Of a stretch of DNA of 64,000 nucleotides, positions 12,501 to 18,573 are shown one piece after another. Origin of the DNA: JANQQN01 sp964519665 (GTDB lineage: Bacteria > Myxococcota > Kuafuiibacteriia > Kuafuiibacteriales > Kuafuiibacteriaceae); assembly GCA_964519665.1 (NCBI GenBank), contig CAZFIV010000014.1, positions 42,400 to 106,399 of the forward strand. Direction: 5' to 3'. The stretch's first letter is position 1, and the number at the start of each line of letters is the position of its first letter. A program made the translations under genes and the position numbers. Under the pieces are notes generated by a model. It saw only the letters and a program-made list of their open reading frames with translations. It did no database searches and had not been told where the DNA came from.

Positions 12501-14046
12501 CCGCGGCTCGACGCATCTGGCCATCCGCTTCCGAGCGCTCGACCAGCGCCTGCAGCAGCTGGGTCGACTCTTCGCGGGCACCCTCGGCGGCCGCGGTGAG
12601 GGCGAGCCCTTCGAGCGCACCGGCGTGAGAGGGAGCGAGCTTGACCGCACGTTCGAATTCCCGCCTCGCCTGAGGCAAGTCGTGCAGGTCGTCTCGAAGA
12701 AGCTCCGCCGCCGTCAGGTGTGCTTCTACGCGGGCACTCACGCTTTGACTCAGATGTGCCAACCGGCGTGCAGCCCGGACCGCGGCCGGGACACGCCCGA
12801 GCGGCGGCAGGACCGAAACCAAGCCCGTGAGGGCCTGTACATCATCGACGCGAAGGGCGATCGTCTCTTCGAGCAGTCGCGCCCGCTCCTCCGAAGGCGC
12901 GATCTCCGCCGCTGTGCGGAGCGCCAGCCCGGCCAGCCGGCGCTCGGTCGTCGCCCGGAGGGCGCGACCCGCTTTGGTGAGGCGGCTCCTTTGGTCCTCG
13001 AAACGCCCCTCCGCCGCCGCCACGGACGCCAGCGCCAACTGGGCACGCCCCGCGATCTCGGTCGGGGCATCCGCAAGCCGATCGGCCAGGTCGGCGACCT
13101 CCGGGTGGAGGCTCGGCAGAGCGACCCCGAGACCGAGAACCGTGCTGACGACCGCGATATCTTCCGGGTCGAGATTCGCAGCCAGATTGCGGAAGACGAC
13201 CTCCGCCCGGGGGCCGACGAAGTCATCGTCACCCAACGCACTCAACCCAGCGCCGTCTTCTCGGACCAGCGCCGAGGTCACGGTCGATTCCGTCGTCGCC
13301 TGGGCCTGCCGGTCGGGCCGAAGGCTGTCGTCAATCTCACGGACGTCACCGACGGCGATCCGCACAAAACCGGCCGCGGTCACACTCATTCCCAGCAGGG
13401 GAACGTCTTCGTGCTGAGGCACCTTCCAGCCATGGACCGGCATCACCGCCCACAGAAAGGTATCGATCGGGTCGAGCGCGAAACCGCTCGCGCCGACCCG
13501 CCTGAAGGACCGTTGAGAGGCCGGCCCCAGCCTCTCGAGGGCGCGGCGACCGGCTGACATCAACGCCCCCACCAGCCGGCGCGGTACGACCTCGACGTGC
13601 CCGACCACCGACGGCGAAAGCACGTAGCCCCGAAGCGAACGATGAGGACCGTTACCGATCGTCAAACGCGCCGACATATCTGCCCGCCGCACCCCATCCC
13701 AAACACCAGCTTCGAAGACGAGATGCTGGCCCTCGACATCGAGCCGCAGGTCGTCCAGCAGCGTGCCGTCGAGCGCTTCGTTGATCGCGCGCGCGATCAA
13801 GTCGAGGCGGATATCGAGTACGAGACCCTTCAGACGAGTCGAATGGTGTTGAAGACGCTCCACACCCCCCTCGATTTCGAGGGGGCTCGCGACCTCCGCC
13901 AAAGCGAGGTCAAGGGCTCGGATGACCACTCCGTCCGCAACGGCACGCTCTCGGACCGTCAGGGTAACGGGGGCTTCGCCTTCGATGGCGCCGAACGCGA
14001 GCCCCAACGGATTGGCCGCCGAGCGCCCGTCCGGCCGCTCGTTCAT
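514..14046 (-). CDS. Giant TPR-repeat protein, 4510 residues
   Basis: This 13.5-kb gene encodes a protein of about 490 kDa. Residues 1 to roughly 220 are not TPR-like and look beta-rich. From about 290 to 3640 the chain is an almost unbroken series of alanine- and arginine-rich helical hairpins of the TPR type, with recurring elements such as ALEYYRRAADLVPD and AESAYRSALRIAPEHL. Residues about 3650 to 3785 are a Ser/Pro/Gly-rich linker, then more TPRs. The last 200 residues form a separate domain. There is no signal peptide or membrane segment, so it is probably a cytoplasmic scaffold. It is divergent from a Ser/Thr kinase gene, a common partnership in myxobacteria, so kinase regulation is possible but inferred. 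No frameshift is visible despite the length, so it is under selection. Confidence 0.9.
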   Translation of the reverse strand: MNERPDGRSAANPLGLAFGAIEGEAPVTLTVRERAVADGVVIRALDLALAEVASPLEIEGGVERLQHHSTRLKGLVLDIRLDLIARAINEALDGTLLDDLRLDVEGQHLVFEAGVWDGVRRADMSARLTIGNGPHRSLRGYVLSPSVVGHVEVVPRRLVGALMSAGRRALERLGPASQRSFRRVGASGFALDPIDTFLWAVMPVHGWKVPQHEDVPLLGMSVTAAGFVRIAVGDVREIDDSLRPDRQAQATTESTVTSALVREDGAGLSALGDDDFVGPRAEVVFRNLAANLDPEDIAVVSTVLGLGVALPSLHPEVADLADRLADAPTEIAGRAQLALASVAAAEGRFEDQRSRLTKAGRALRATTERRLAGLALRTAAEIAPSEERARLLEETIALRVDDVQALTGLVSVLPPLGRVPAAVRAARRLAHLSQSVSARVEAHLTAAELLRDDLHDLPQARREFERAVKLAPSHAGALEGLALTAAAEGAREESTQLLQALVERSEADGQMRRAADFTLRVGELWLSDAPERALEYYRRAADLVPDRLTPLASMATAARRLGRADIEAEVVGRAEHRWITAEVDEAAAVLVLRHAAARCSAAGGRSDEALEHLRAAHRVAPEDLETLEALGQLHADRGERLEHARLVGLQGNRAVADGRCDDAAALFRTQVDALSAEIEARATVRRAVMAALSACPGHRALLDVLVAASVNASDRLDALDRRMMLDDAPEERARLWVAKAEALESAERHADAARAYEEAVATGAAPSSALLALVRLYRAKDDPERLALALARVAAAADTSSARSDALTERAEMLARVGRDSDALAAVQTALEAPDAPPGALVLATKLAMRLGHLEQARRYAEERLARSSADGEDAGLAGAEPVDEPLSDELPPDERLTALLDRADVAEKQRDYDGVVASLTEARQLVPVASVEGRHIAARLAKALAGSQRLEALLDLERQRGRVASAPPGERAERMLDAARIAMRLGRDEQAGRDVDEALGLLGEGSADSLLFTAAFEIQERLAERRGDPVALAEVLGRRANIALDADDRVKIRLEQSEVLEAGGEAARAVQVLQEALHEQPDALALAERLGQVAQGAGLFDVAADAFARAAQLADSRGLSSVETHGRAAATFVAAGRPSEASAHDRAVMAATAPGARSAWLEAALTRLESEARKSDDPGLLVEVLGRRAASASPEQAAKLLLQRAEIETDRLGRSRDALGALRRARTLAPDGSEVAGAVDARLTDLLGALGQYAEQASLLADRADRADLGGLPREKAHLLLDAARVHAEKLNDSVMALSRLQAAVRADPTLARARTMRLGLLRASGDHEALAEALIEEAGLARDPALVAELLTEAADLLVPVARMTSAARDADAPADSGPDYDRPAVERALGLVRRASGAAPHLKAPLEAAAAYTQALGRPDDELAVLAELLERHSGSEDPVDKAHRGRIRLRRAMLFDQHAHDFSASTEELLNAYVDLRRLPFELTKAAVRGSSVFAARWLEREPVGDVLVAVLSKGLVLTRRLEAWDSHLRLIEALLHRTNDLGIMAELYTRAGDVFAEHRLEMSAAESAYRSALRIAPEHLRARQRLRQLLVSQERFSDLADALGLEALLDIKSERIEELSPDARRGLLAAVVEHLAPDPSAQAKARLALADLELTDPSTADKGVERLRSIASEGNGADEAIERLLAYFEKIEDHAGYCDALRLQALQLTGAERAEALTVVAESILARQQDSAAAERELLAALDADPSCRSARQKLTAQWLAEERFEDLAAVMGPAALTGPVHRLLTEQAGGREQAFRAAAAWVGAHSPAERSELWLEVTDALAAQASDDDPRLVELLTDQLGRTATPEERHGLHLALARRWLVQWETNEDGSDAAEQAETFFRAVLEAEPGHDEARGALSRLFEAQNRYTDIGRVLGPATLEDLRAQADAVGDATVGWRVTEALAQLSEGAQRAGLLIQLVDEALETPSALETPESARRIEALYRQALEADPGQERAREGLTALWAQAGRYQEIADVLGVDQLRGTVDMVERDGPPEALLPAVLTLVDRLREVPSAVVECTELWVKAAELHQDDDDLDASEYALRMALERQSTHPQARWMLRELLLSQGRLTELANVDPQLLDEAVEAAERGGDVDLQVRGARVLAEQQDGKGRADLLAKAGLLERMRGREEAAEADLLQALKADPEHTSARAELENLYWSSGRFASAARVLGPELFLSRAERELKEDPSQAARAVRGSLDGLPLEARAAAFELLGATPEPAVEPAADLARRRDDLTTALQLWESADDAAAAHRVRRRLIAVLSNDPDYDARLALVDDAIAGAPSAEVAASLMLEQAVILHAVGRTSRALVVARRVLTDEEAAKVDRDRAAQLLVENLGAEGGVRALALERLVAADHRGDPQQKSRWRQALATMKEAEGADAEVVVELLEAALPDVVDRSEALELRRRLLSLHDELGDWCAAEAHAAALAEAEGTPEQWVTLSELRLWLDDREGAKSALDRAIARSPSSGRAHESLVRLAEQEGATESVMDRLEAWAEADVEGTPSERAERLLHAARLAVEAEDAERAGHLAERAVSLLPRHDPAVESVLGEAVGLLAPLGLAEERVRLLSQGLGELPKGAGSHLRLALAELLRGLDRADEAATVIEEGLHRELPEDDRLLVRFIDNLKSLGPDLAARRMLAVAERLGGGPAARRLRIAGAELAEMGGDKEGALTAWSKVVREVSTPDDGARARAARVRLSRELDDAPGLLEALLEAADDADNDRDRAVRLVEAADLAERRLEEPDRAEQLLRRAIQVADSPAALQEELLDFLRRHGRWMSLDAELARLAAMRDGADRAAVCAERAEILRSHLHDEVGAASLFVEAYEADPDPERGAVAASALAKSGDLVAAEHLLDAVLGRVPAGSHPWLRVSMAKAESLERAGRVDTAIETLRRVSEVVPGAALVTTRLKQLLVRHRRWDELAVVLLTDALHTTPIDQIRNRLAATRLLLKHAPANDRAVAALRSALRLVQGWFSDSQQAMPDDVVSAPVYGGPRSKETMLDSPLLDLAHLAKELGQARLRVEALRLHAQSLPAGTQQQRALVLLAAAEWASGDLDAAEFTLRGAVEALEAAPDAEFADRVEAYRALGMLLLDRDAAEEALEALQRAEAMLRGHGQAGESARAEVLVKLAQAYRSVDRPADAVKALEEARLLDPEEVPEGLLDEAVEAAGPSESLAERLQRRADSRTDPVERAELLREAARVWEQIGRSEKAIAPLQAAYECQPGQRDEAVRLQELLYQAERWTELADHIRHRLDSENLSETERVTLLVTQARLMHGMLRQPQEALQLFDEAFHRQPNSVDVLDALASQAAVIGRLDIQQAALARLAAASSDPQRGLRALIDRAAVLERMDDVAEALRVLEDAVERAFRQNEVPRALLDHLSRLYSSEEDFAAEARLWVRAAGASRDAQAAAHLARAAELRRDALADRRGALAAFEAAIRVQPDLLSLRWSAIHLAKSLGDEIKALAHARQAADQAFADGMTSARLAFLKTAARSAARLDDLATELEIWTEAIRSLNLDDAGLDELVDRTASAGGPSRRLPADALEQALGTTIEALAAGATRGRYRNARARVLENALGRFDDARQVRALAIAEDGIGSTNGHHRPTGSVATVGAATRHVGVRELEVDQVEPGLWAVAAGSTPEARAEAISALPNSPNGHAEPTPDAAWALTIDPEDIVQQIDVDSEPIASVGGDVPPSNPSVARSLPDTASFSASASGLWPAPTGPRPVRAAALVTAGQRRLEATPPDFGGARELFNQAIEACPDDVMAWTERARLDLREGDAQGAVDALGRLRDLGGPPWAPPTLELAIARIKMSRGDRAAAMAAFARAKLQDPTHREAAAGLAELAERLPSRRGPRRWFSDYKALLDPTLDAPALLQLHLAEARQARGVQDPGRALLAVARALRLAPDPEARQLRLDVLRDLGDSPFLLDALAAQAIEALEPEDAHDLQEQAFELARRLGDRRRGLVLAAALEARAGDDPDLLLSLYAFYREQDDRSGLLRIADRIGGIDALGPLPRDQRIALAAACFDASRAGEALAVLAEAVPEGWTPNQPRALLEPFIEDLTRALGVPSDLSEPADTVRMRAVMADLPASALIVPRVELALEALVAWLPQARATRWLLASAYQRNGVGGPKAVALYRSLLVEDPGDAALLHALAAVLPDQGGVGPRAVLHWIENEPALRHPWPSHRPADPAFFERLRTEAVRTPLGDLMRLTAPALAGVLPSVERPTGPRRSAHEDPRLADVAEAVRAVVHFPFIVVVDREGGASVELEPGDPSTLVVGEALAEDGTPDELRFHLARAAMLLELGFLVISGTQGIARRHFVTLAAAAIEPRFRESLPQTYRPGIDLLRARLDPTPRAAAEEAVRALSPGDLPISTWIRGAYQTADRFGVVMAGAPATALDALYRGEPRTLAEPLGAPEDRVRALRQWRPLRDLVAFVVSEHYAELLNDTLDQPRPARF

Positions 14047-14179
14047 GAGTTCTAGGCATCACACGGGCCCGATTTTAGAGCAAGATCCCGGAGGCCCCAC
14101 CGCCCTTCCTATGTCGACTATAGGACGCCGGCTATTTGCGAGGACGTTCGTCCACAGTATCATCGGAAGTACCCTAGGC
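14047..14179. promoter_or_regulatory. Divergent intergenic region, giant TPR gene / kinase operon
   Basis: These 133 bases separate the starts of two divergent transcription units and must hold both promoters. No convincing -35/-10 pair or operator could be read. An in-frame ATG at 14111 would extend the kinase by 23 residues but is less well placed than the ATG at 14180, which has GGAAG 11 bases upstream. Confidence 0.4.
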
Positions 14180-15439
14180 ATGGCGTTACCGCGAAACGAC
14201 CCCCTTCTCGGAAAGACCATTGCCGGTCGCTTGGAGCTGCTGGAGCTGCTGGGTACCGGCGCCATGGGCAAAGTTTACCGAGCCAAGCACCTGGGCCTCG
14301 ATAAGGAGGTCGCCATCAAGGTCCTGCAATCTCAGATGCTCGAAGGGGCCATGCCCGCCCGACGTTTCAAGGCCGAGGCGAGAGCGGCTTCACGCCTTGA
14401 CCACCCCAACAGCGTAAGCGTCTTCGACTTCGGAGAAGACGAAGGGCTCCTGTATCTGGCGATGGAGTACCTACGGGGGCACGACTTGCAAGTCATCCTG
14501 CGCGAATCGAAACGCCTCGACAACCACCGAAGCGCCCGCATCATGGCTCAAGTGGCGTCGGCCCTGGCCGCCGCTCACGACGCGGGGGTTATTCATCGCG
14601 ACATCAAGCCCGGCAACATCATGCTTGTCGATCGCGAAACGGAAGACGGAATCACCCGCGACTTCGTCAAAGTATGCGACTTCGGGCTGGCCAAGATTCT
14701 CGACCCCGGCCCCGAGGCGTCCCAGGGCCCGCTGACCCGGCAAGGCGCGGTGTTCGGAACGCCCGCGTACATGTCCCCAGAACAGGCGCAGGGACTGCTC
14801 GTGGACGCCCGGACCGACCTCTATTCGTGCGGCGCGGTGCTGTACAAGATGTTGGCCGGTCACAGCCCATTTCGAGCCGAGTCCGCGACTGTGGTGCTCC
14901 TGAAACATATTCAAGATCCGGTGCCAAGCCTTCGCGACACAGTCCCCGGGGTCGACCCCCGTCTCGAGAGGATCGTCCGTCGCTGCCTCGAGAAAGCCCC
15001 GTCCGACCGCTTTGGTTCCGCGCGGGCGCTGCGCGACGCGCTTCAAGAGGTCATCGACGACCCCGACCACAGAGCCCTCAGCCAGGACCGCAACTCAGCG
15101 CGGCCGGCCCTCGGTGCCGGCGCCGAATCCGGATCCGCCGCCGAGGCCGCCGGTGGTCGGGCGAACGAGCAAGCGGCCCGGGCCCCGTCCACAGTCCACC
15201 CCGAGGCGCTCGACCCGACGCTGCTGATGACCGTTTCCAGCGACGCGGCGGAACCGCCGGCCCCGGAAGAAACCGCTCGACTGATGGCCACCTTTGCGCC
15301 GGTCGACATGACTCTCGAAGCCTCGCGAGAGGTCGAACCGCGGAGCCCAGGCGCCCCGCTCTGGACCTGGATTCCCGGCGCGCTGGCGCTGCTGCTCGCA
15401 GGAGCACTTCTCGTCTACCTGGTGTTGGGACCTCGATGA
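14180..15439 (+). CDS. Membrane-anchored Ser/Thr protein kinase (Hanks type)
   Basis: A complete eukaryotic-like kinase domain occupies about residues 15-285. It has the glycine loop GTGAMGKVY, the lysine in VAIKVL, the catalytic loop HRDIKPGN, the metal site in CDFGLAKIL, and GTPAYMSPEQ before the activation segment ends. A Pro/Ala/Glu-rich linker leads to one C-terminal transmembrane segment (IPGALALLLAGALLVYLVL) ending the protein at LGPR, so the kinase faces the cytoplasm with almost no outside part. Its TGA overlaps the ATG of the next gene (ATGA, 15436-15439), placing it first in the lipoprotein/cytochrome/porin operon. Substrates are unknown; the giant TPR protein and the operon products are candidates by position only. 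Confidence 0.92.
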   Translation: MALPRNDPLLGKTIAGRLELLELLGTGAMGKVYRAKHLGLDKEVAIKVLQSQMLEGAMPARRFKAEARAASRLDHPNSVSVFDFGEDEGLLYLAMEYLRGHDLQVILRESKRLDNHRSARIMAQVASALAAAHDAGVIHRDIKPGNIMLVDRETEDGITRDFVKVCDFGLAKILDPGPEASQGPLTRQGAVFGTPAYMSPEQAQGLLVDARTDLYSCGAVLYKMLAGHSPFRAESATVVLLKHIQDPVPSLRDTVPGVDPRLERIVRRCLEKAPSDRFGSARALRDALQEVIDDPDHRALSQDRNSARPALGAGAESGSAAEAAGGRANEQAARAPSTVHPEALDPTLLMTVSSDAAEPPAPEETARLMATFAPVDMTLEASREVEPRSPGAPLWTWIPGALALLLAGALLVYLVLGPR

Positions 15440-16416
15440 TGAATAGCCCGAAATGGTTGATCTGGCCGACTCCCCTCGCGCTCGGACTGGTGCTCGGTTG
15501 CCTTGGACCTCCCGAAGAGGACTCGGTGGCTCTCGCCGACCTCCTTGGCGACCCCGAGTCCGCCCCCTTCGTCGAAGAGCTTCCGGACTATCCAGAGCGG
15601 GCGGTGCACTTCACTCGGTCGGCGGTCCGACTGCGTGCCTTCGCCGAAGGCGCGCCCGTATGGTTCTGGGAGGTCGACGGCGATAACAGCAACCTGATCG
15701 CGCCCGCGTACGCGATCGTCGATGCCAACGGCGAACGGCTCCAACAGCCGATCGTCGACGTCCTTCCCGGCGACCCCGGCTACACCCCATGGTGGCGGAT
15801 CATCGAGTATCGGGTGACCGAACTTTGGAACCAGGAGGTCTTCACTTCGAGGGCCGCGATCGACGCCGGAGCTCGCGAAGGGATCCTAGAGGGGCCTTTC
15901 GCCACCGTAAACATCCTCAACGCCCCGGTCTGCGATCCGAATCTGACGATCGACGACGGCGACACGGTCACCGTGCGCACCTCGCAGATCTGGTTTAGAG
16001 GAGCCCGAGCGCACTGGATCGCGTTCAACCAGAGTCTAACGCTGCCGGTCACGGAACGCACGATGCCGGTCAAGCCGCTGTATCGTCTTCAGCGTATCGA
16101 CGAGTCGCTCCCCCTCGACGAGTTCCGAACCGGCGTCGACCGCAACGGCGACGGCATCCTCGATGCATCGAATAACATCTTCGCCGTCAACTTCGGGTCC
16201 GAGGGCTACACCCCCTTGTGGAACGTCGTCGAGATCCGAACCACTGCGGACTACCGCTCCTTCGACTCCCAGCCGGTCCCCACCACCGTAGACCTGTCGG
16301 CTGAGAGCCAATTCCTGGTCGATGGGGAGCTCATTCTACCGGCGCTAAGCATGACCGAATTCCCCGAGCAGCTCGTCAACTGCCCGATTCAGAGCATGAA
16401 AGGACAATTTCCATGA
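15436..16416 (+). CDS. Lipoprotein of unknown function, two related halves
   Basis: 326 residues starting MMNSPKW, with a signal peptide ending in a clear lipobox (LGLVLGC), so probably membrane-anchored on the periplasmic or outer-membrane side. Two segments resemble each other: around PGDPGYTPWWRIIEYRVT and around FGSEGYTPLWNVVEIRTT, each followed by a beta-rich stretch with Asp-rich turns (DRNGDGILDASN), suggesting an internal duplication. No CxxCH motif is present. It overlaps the kinase by ATGA at its start and the next lipoprotein by ATGA at its end, so translation is probably coupled. The shared operon suggests a role beside the cytochrome and barrel proteins, perhaps as an outer-surface partner; this is inference. 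The family is not recognised. Confidence 0.8.
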   Translation: MMNSPKWLIWPTPLALGLVLGCLGPPEEDSVALADLLGDPESAPFVEELPDYPERAVHFTRSAVRLRAFAEGAPVWFWEVDGDNSNLIAPAYAIVDANGERLQQPIVDVLPGDPGYTPWWRIIEYRVTELWNQEVFTSRAAIDAGAREGILEGPFATVNILNAPVCDPNLTIDDGDTVTVRTSQIWFRGARAHWIAFNQSLTLPVTERTMPVKPLYRLQRIDESLPLDEFRTGVDRNGDGILDASNNIFAVNFGSEGYTPLWNVVEIRTTADYRSFDSQPVPTTVDLSAESQFLVDGELILPALSMTEFPEQLVNCPIQSMKGQFP

Positions 16417-16892
16417 CCCAAGGCCTCCCAATGGTGGCGGTCCTCATTGTGGGCACGTCAATGAGCATTGGCTGTCTCGATGCGATCGATCCGCTCGACC
16501 CGCAGGTCGGCGCGGCCCTCTCGCCACGGTGCGCCAACGAGGATTCTGACCCCGACAACGACGTTTCCTTCGCACGCGACCTGCTTCCGGTATTCCTGGG
16601 CGAAGCCGACGACGTCGGGTGTAGCTGCCATCTTTCGGGGACGGCCGACTCGATCGGGTTCGATGAATCGGGCCTCGACCTGTCCAGCTACCGCGGTCTG
16701 CGGGCTGGCGGCGTCAATAGCTTGACCAGCATCGTCGTGCCCGATGCCCCCTGTGACAGTATCCTGTGGCAGAAGGTCAGCCCAGGGCCCCCTTTCGGGA
16801 GCCGGATGCCGTTCGACGGACCACCCTTTCTGTCCGATGAAACCCGCCAATTGATCTCCGACTGGATCGCCGAAGGTGCCCGTGACAACTAA
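16413..16892 (+). CDS. Lipoprotein resembling planctomycete-type cytochrome (PSCyt1), odd heme site
   Basis: 159 residues with a signal peptide and lipobox-like SMSIGC at Cys21. The mature part follows the PSCyt1-like layout: VSFARDLLPVFL, then a Cys-His site, then LDLSSYRGLRAGG, a SRMPF segment that could supply an axial Met, and a final helix DETRQLISDWIAEGARDN. The expected CxxCH is instead C70-S-C72-H73, one residue short, so covalent c-type heme attachment is doubtful. It overlaps the previous gene by ATGA and the next by about 11 bases. A periplasmic or membrane-attached electron carrier is the natural guess, but a heme-less structural relative is equally possible. Confidence 0.75.
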   Translation: MTQGLPMVAVLIVGTSMSIGCLDAIDPLDPQVGAALSPRCANEDSDPDNDVSFARDLLPVFLGEADDVGCSCHLSGTADSIGFDESGLDLSSYRGLRAGGVNSLTSIVVPDAPCDSILWQKVSPGPPFGSRMPFDGPPFLSDETRQLISDWIAEGARDN

Positions 16893-17244
16893 GAAGATTA
16901 TACTGTGGATATTGATGACGGCCGGCCTGGCTTCGGCCTGCGTCACCGGACTATCCGCGCGCCGGGGCGGTCTACCGGAAGAAGAGGTTGCCAAGCTACC
17001 GCCGCCGATCGCTGACGCGTACCAGGTGTTCGCTCAGAAGTGCTCCCGCTGCCACACGCTGGCCCGTCCCCTGTCCGCGAGCATCGACGACATGGCGCAC
17101 TGGGAACGTTACGTCGGCCGGATGCGACGCCAGGCCGGCTCCGGAATCTCGCCGGCCGAAGGTGACAAAATCCTGTCCTTCCTTCGCTACTACGTCGAGC
17201 AAAAGACCGCCGGCGCCAAAGACACCGACCAGGAGCTCCCATGA
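16882..17244 (+). CDS. Monoheme c-type cytochrome lipoprotein
   Basis: About 120 residues. The start is taken as the GTG at 16882, preceded at 5 bases by GAAGG; a GTG at 16876 is the alternative. The signal peptide IILWILMTAGLASAC ends in a lipobox. The mature protein has one CSRCH heme-binding site in the context YQVFAQKCSRCHTLARPL, followed by WERYVGRMRRQAGSGISP (a possible Met ligand lies in RMRRQ) and a C-terminal helix ILSFLRYYVEQ, as in small class I cytochromes. The cytochrome should face the periplasm, tethered to a membrane. It overlaps its upstream neighbour and shares ATGA with the outer-membrane barrel gene downstream, so a direct electron-transfer link to that barrel is likely. 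Confidence 0.85.
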   Translation: MTTKKIILWILMTAGLASACVTGLSARRGGLPEEEVAKLPPPIADAYQVFAQKCSRCHTLARPLSASIDDMAHWERYVGRMRRQAGSGISPAEGDKILSFLRYYVEQKTAGAKDTDQELP

Positions 17245-18380
17245 AAAGGCCGGCGCTACTGGTGGCTACGGCGATCGTCGCCTCGAGTGCCATCGCCTTC
17301 GCGCTCGACGTGGATCGGAATTTCGCCGGGTCGGCACAGCTGGACTACCTTGCCGTGCCCACCACACCCCGCGCCCGCGAGTTCACGTTCGACGGGTTCA
17401 CGACCGAGCTGGCCGTCAAGCTCGCCGTCGACTTTTCGGAAGATGTCTCGGCGAGCATCAAGATCTGCTACGGGTGCCATGGCTTCGAGACAAACATGGC
17501 CCATGTCGACCTCCGGATCGCCGACCAGCTCAATATTCGGGTAGGCCGGTTCAATCCTTCGTTCGGCGATTTTCCAGTCCGGCACGACCCCGCCAACCAC
17601 CGAGCCAACTCCAAACCGCTACCGTACGACATGGGCCGAATGCTCCGCCTGCGAGAATGGAACTTGAGCATACTACCGGCCCCCTACGTCGACAACGGTC
17701 TGCAGATCAGCGGGACGCAGTGGTTCGGCTCCCGAACCCAGCTCGACTACGCGGCGTACGTGGTCAGCGGCTTCAAGGGCAACGATGATGCGCTGGATTT
17801 CGACTTCGTGCAGTCGAGGTCGGGGGCGCTCTACTACGTCGACAACAACTCAGAGCCAGCGTTCGGGGGGCGCATCGGCCTGACGGTCAGCCCATCGACG
17901 TATTCGAGCATCACGTTGGGGGCCTCGGGGATGTACGGACACTATGACCCCAGCGGCGAGCTGGCGTACTTCATCGGCGGCGCAGACCTCTATATCCGAC
18001 TCGATGCTCTAGTCCTCCGGGCCGAGTACCTGATCCGTCGGACCGAATTCGCCCTCGGCAGCAATCCCGAGGAACGCTTTCGATTCGAGTTTACCGACCC
18101 GGACCGAAACTTCTTCATCAAGGACGGCTTCTACGCGGAGATCGAGTATCCGTTCACGGACTGGCTGGAGGCGTTTTATCGGTTCGATGGGATGCGACGT
18201 ACCGGCAACGTCGCGCGAACCTCGCCGCTGTCCGACGTATCCGGCATACTGAGGCATACGGCCGGCGCCAACTTTTTGCTAAGACGCGGCGTCCGCATCA
18301 AGCTGTCGGGCGAATTCTGGGACTTCTCGGACTTTGACGACGAGATTGCGGTCCACGCCGGGGTCGTCGCGAATTTTTAG
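17241..18380 (+). CDS. Outer-membrane beta-barrel carrying a CxxCH heme motif
   Basis: 379 residues with a signal peptide (MKRPALLVATAIVASSAIAFA). The mature protein alternates polar and hydrophobic residues in long strands and ends in Phe (GVVANF), both typical of outer-membrane barrels. It has the porin-like segment LNIRVGRFNPSFGDF. At residues 76-80 is CYGCH, a canonical heme c attachment site, lying between predicted strands rather than in an N-terminal plug. This differs from Cyc2 cytochrome-porin fusions, where the heme site precedes the barrel. Last gene of the overlapping operon, directly after the CSRCH cytochrome. A porin-cytochrome conduit moving electrons across the outer membrane is a good hypothesis. 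Alternatively it is a plain porin with a chance motif. Confidence 0.82.
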   Translation: MKRPALLVATAIVASSAIAFALDVDRNFAGSAQLDYLAVPTTPRAREFTFDGFTTELAVKLAVDFSEDVSASIKICYGCHGFETNMAHVDLRIADQLNIRVGRFNPSFGDFPVRHDPANHRANSKPLPYDMGRMLRLREWNLSILPAPYVDNGLQISGTQWFGSRTQLDYAAYVVSGFKGNDDALDFDFVQSRSGALYYVDNNSEPAFGGRIGLTVSPSTYSSITLGASGMYGHYDPSGELAYFIGGADLYIRLDALVLRAEYLIRRTEFALGSNPEERFRFEFTDPDRNFFIKDGFYAEIEYPFTDWLEAFYRFDGMRRTGNVARTSPLSDVSGILRHTAGANFLLRRGVRIKLSGEFWDFSDFDDEIAVHAGVVANF

Positions 18381-18573
18381 CAGGCCAGAGCAGTGACTGA
18401 TGGTCGTCACCCACCCGCGGGCCCAGAGTGCGTTGCCGTCCACCGCTGTCCCACTTCCGCTTCCCACCATCGTTGGCCGCCGTTACGCATCGTTACGCAA
18501 GAGCACACCACAACCCTTGTTTACCGGGCGCCGTCTTGCGAGAGCCTCGGCCTCGAGTGCTACGTTTTTCTTT

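Noticed and set aside
13922..14179. Upstream extension of the kinase into the giant TPR gene
   Set aside because: It overlaps the 5' end of a conserved gene on the other strand, and the kinase domain begins well after 14180.
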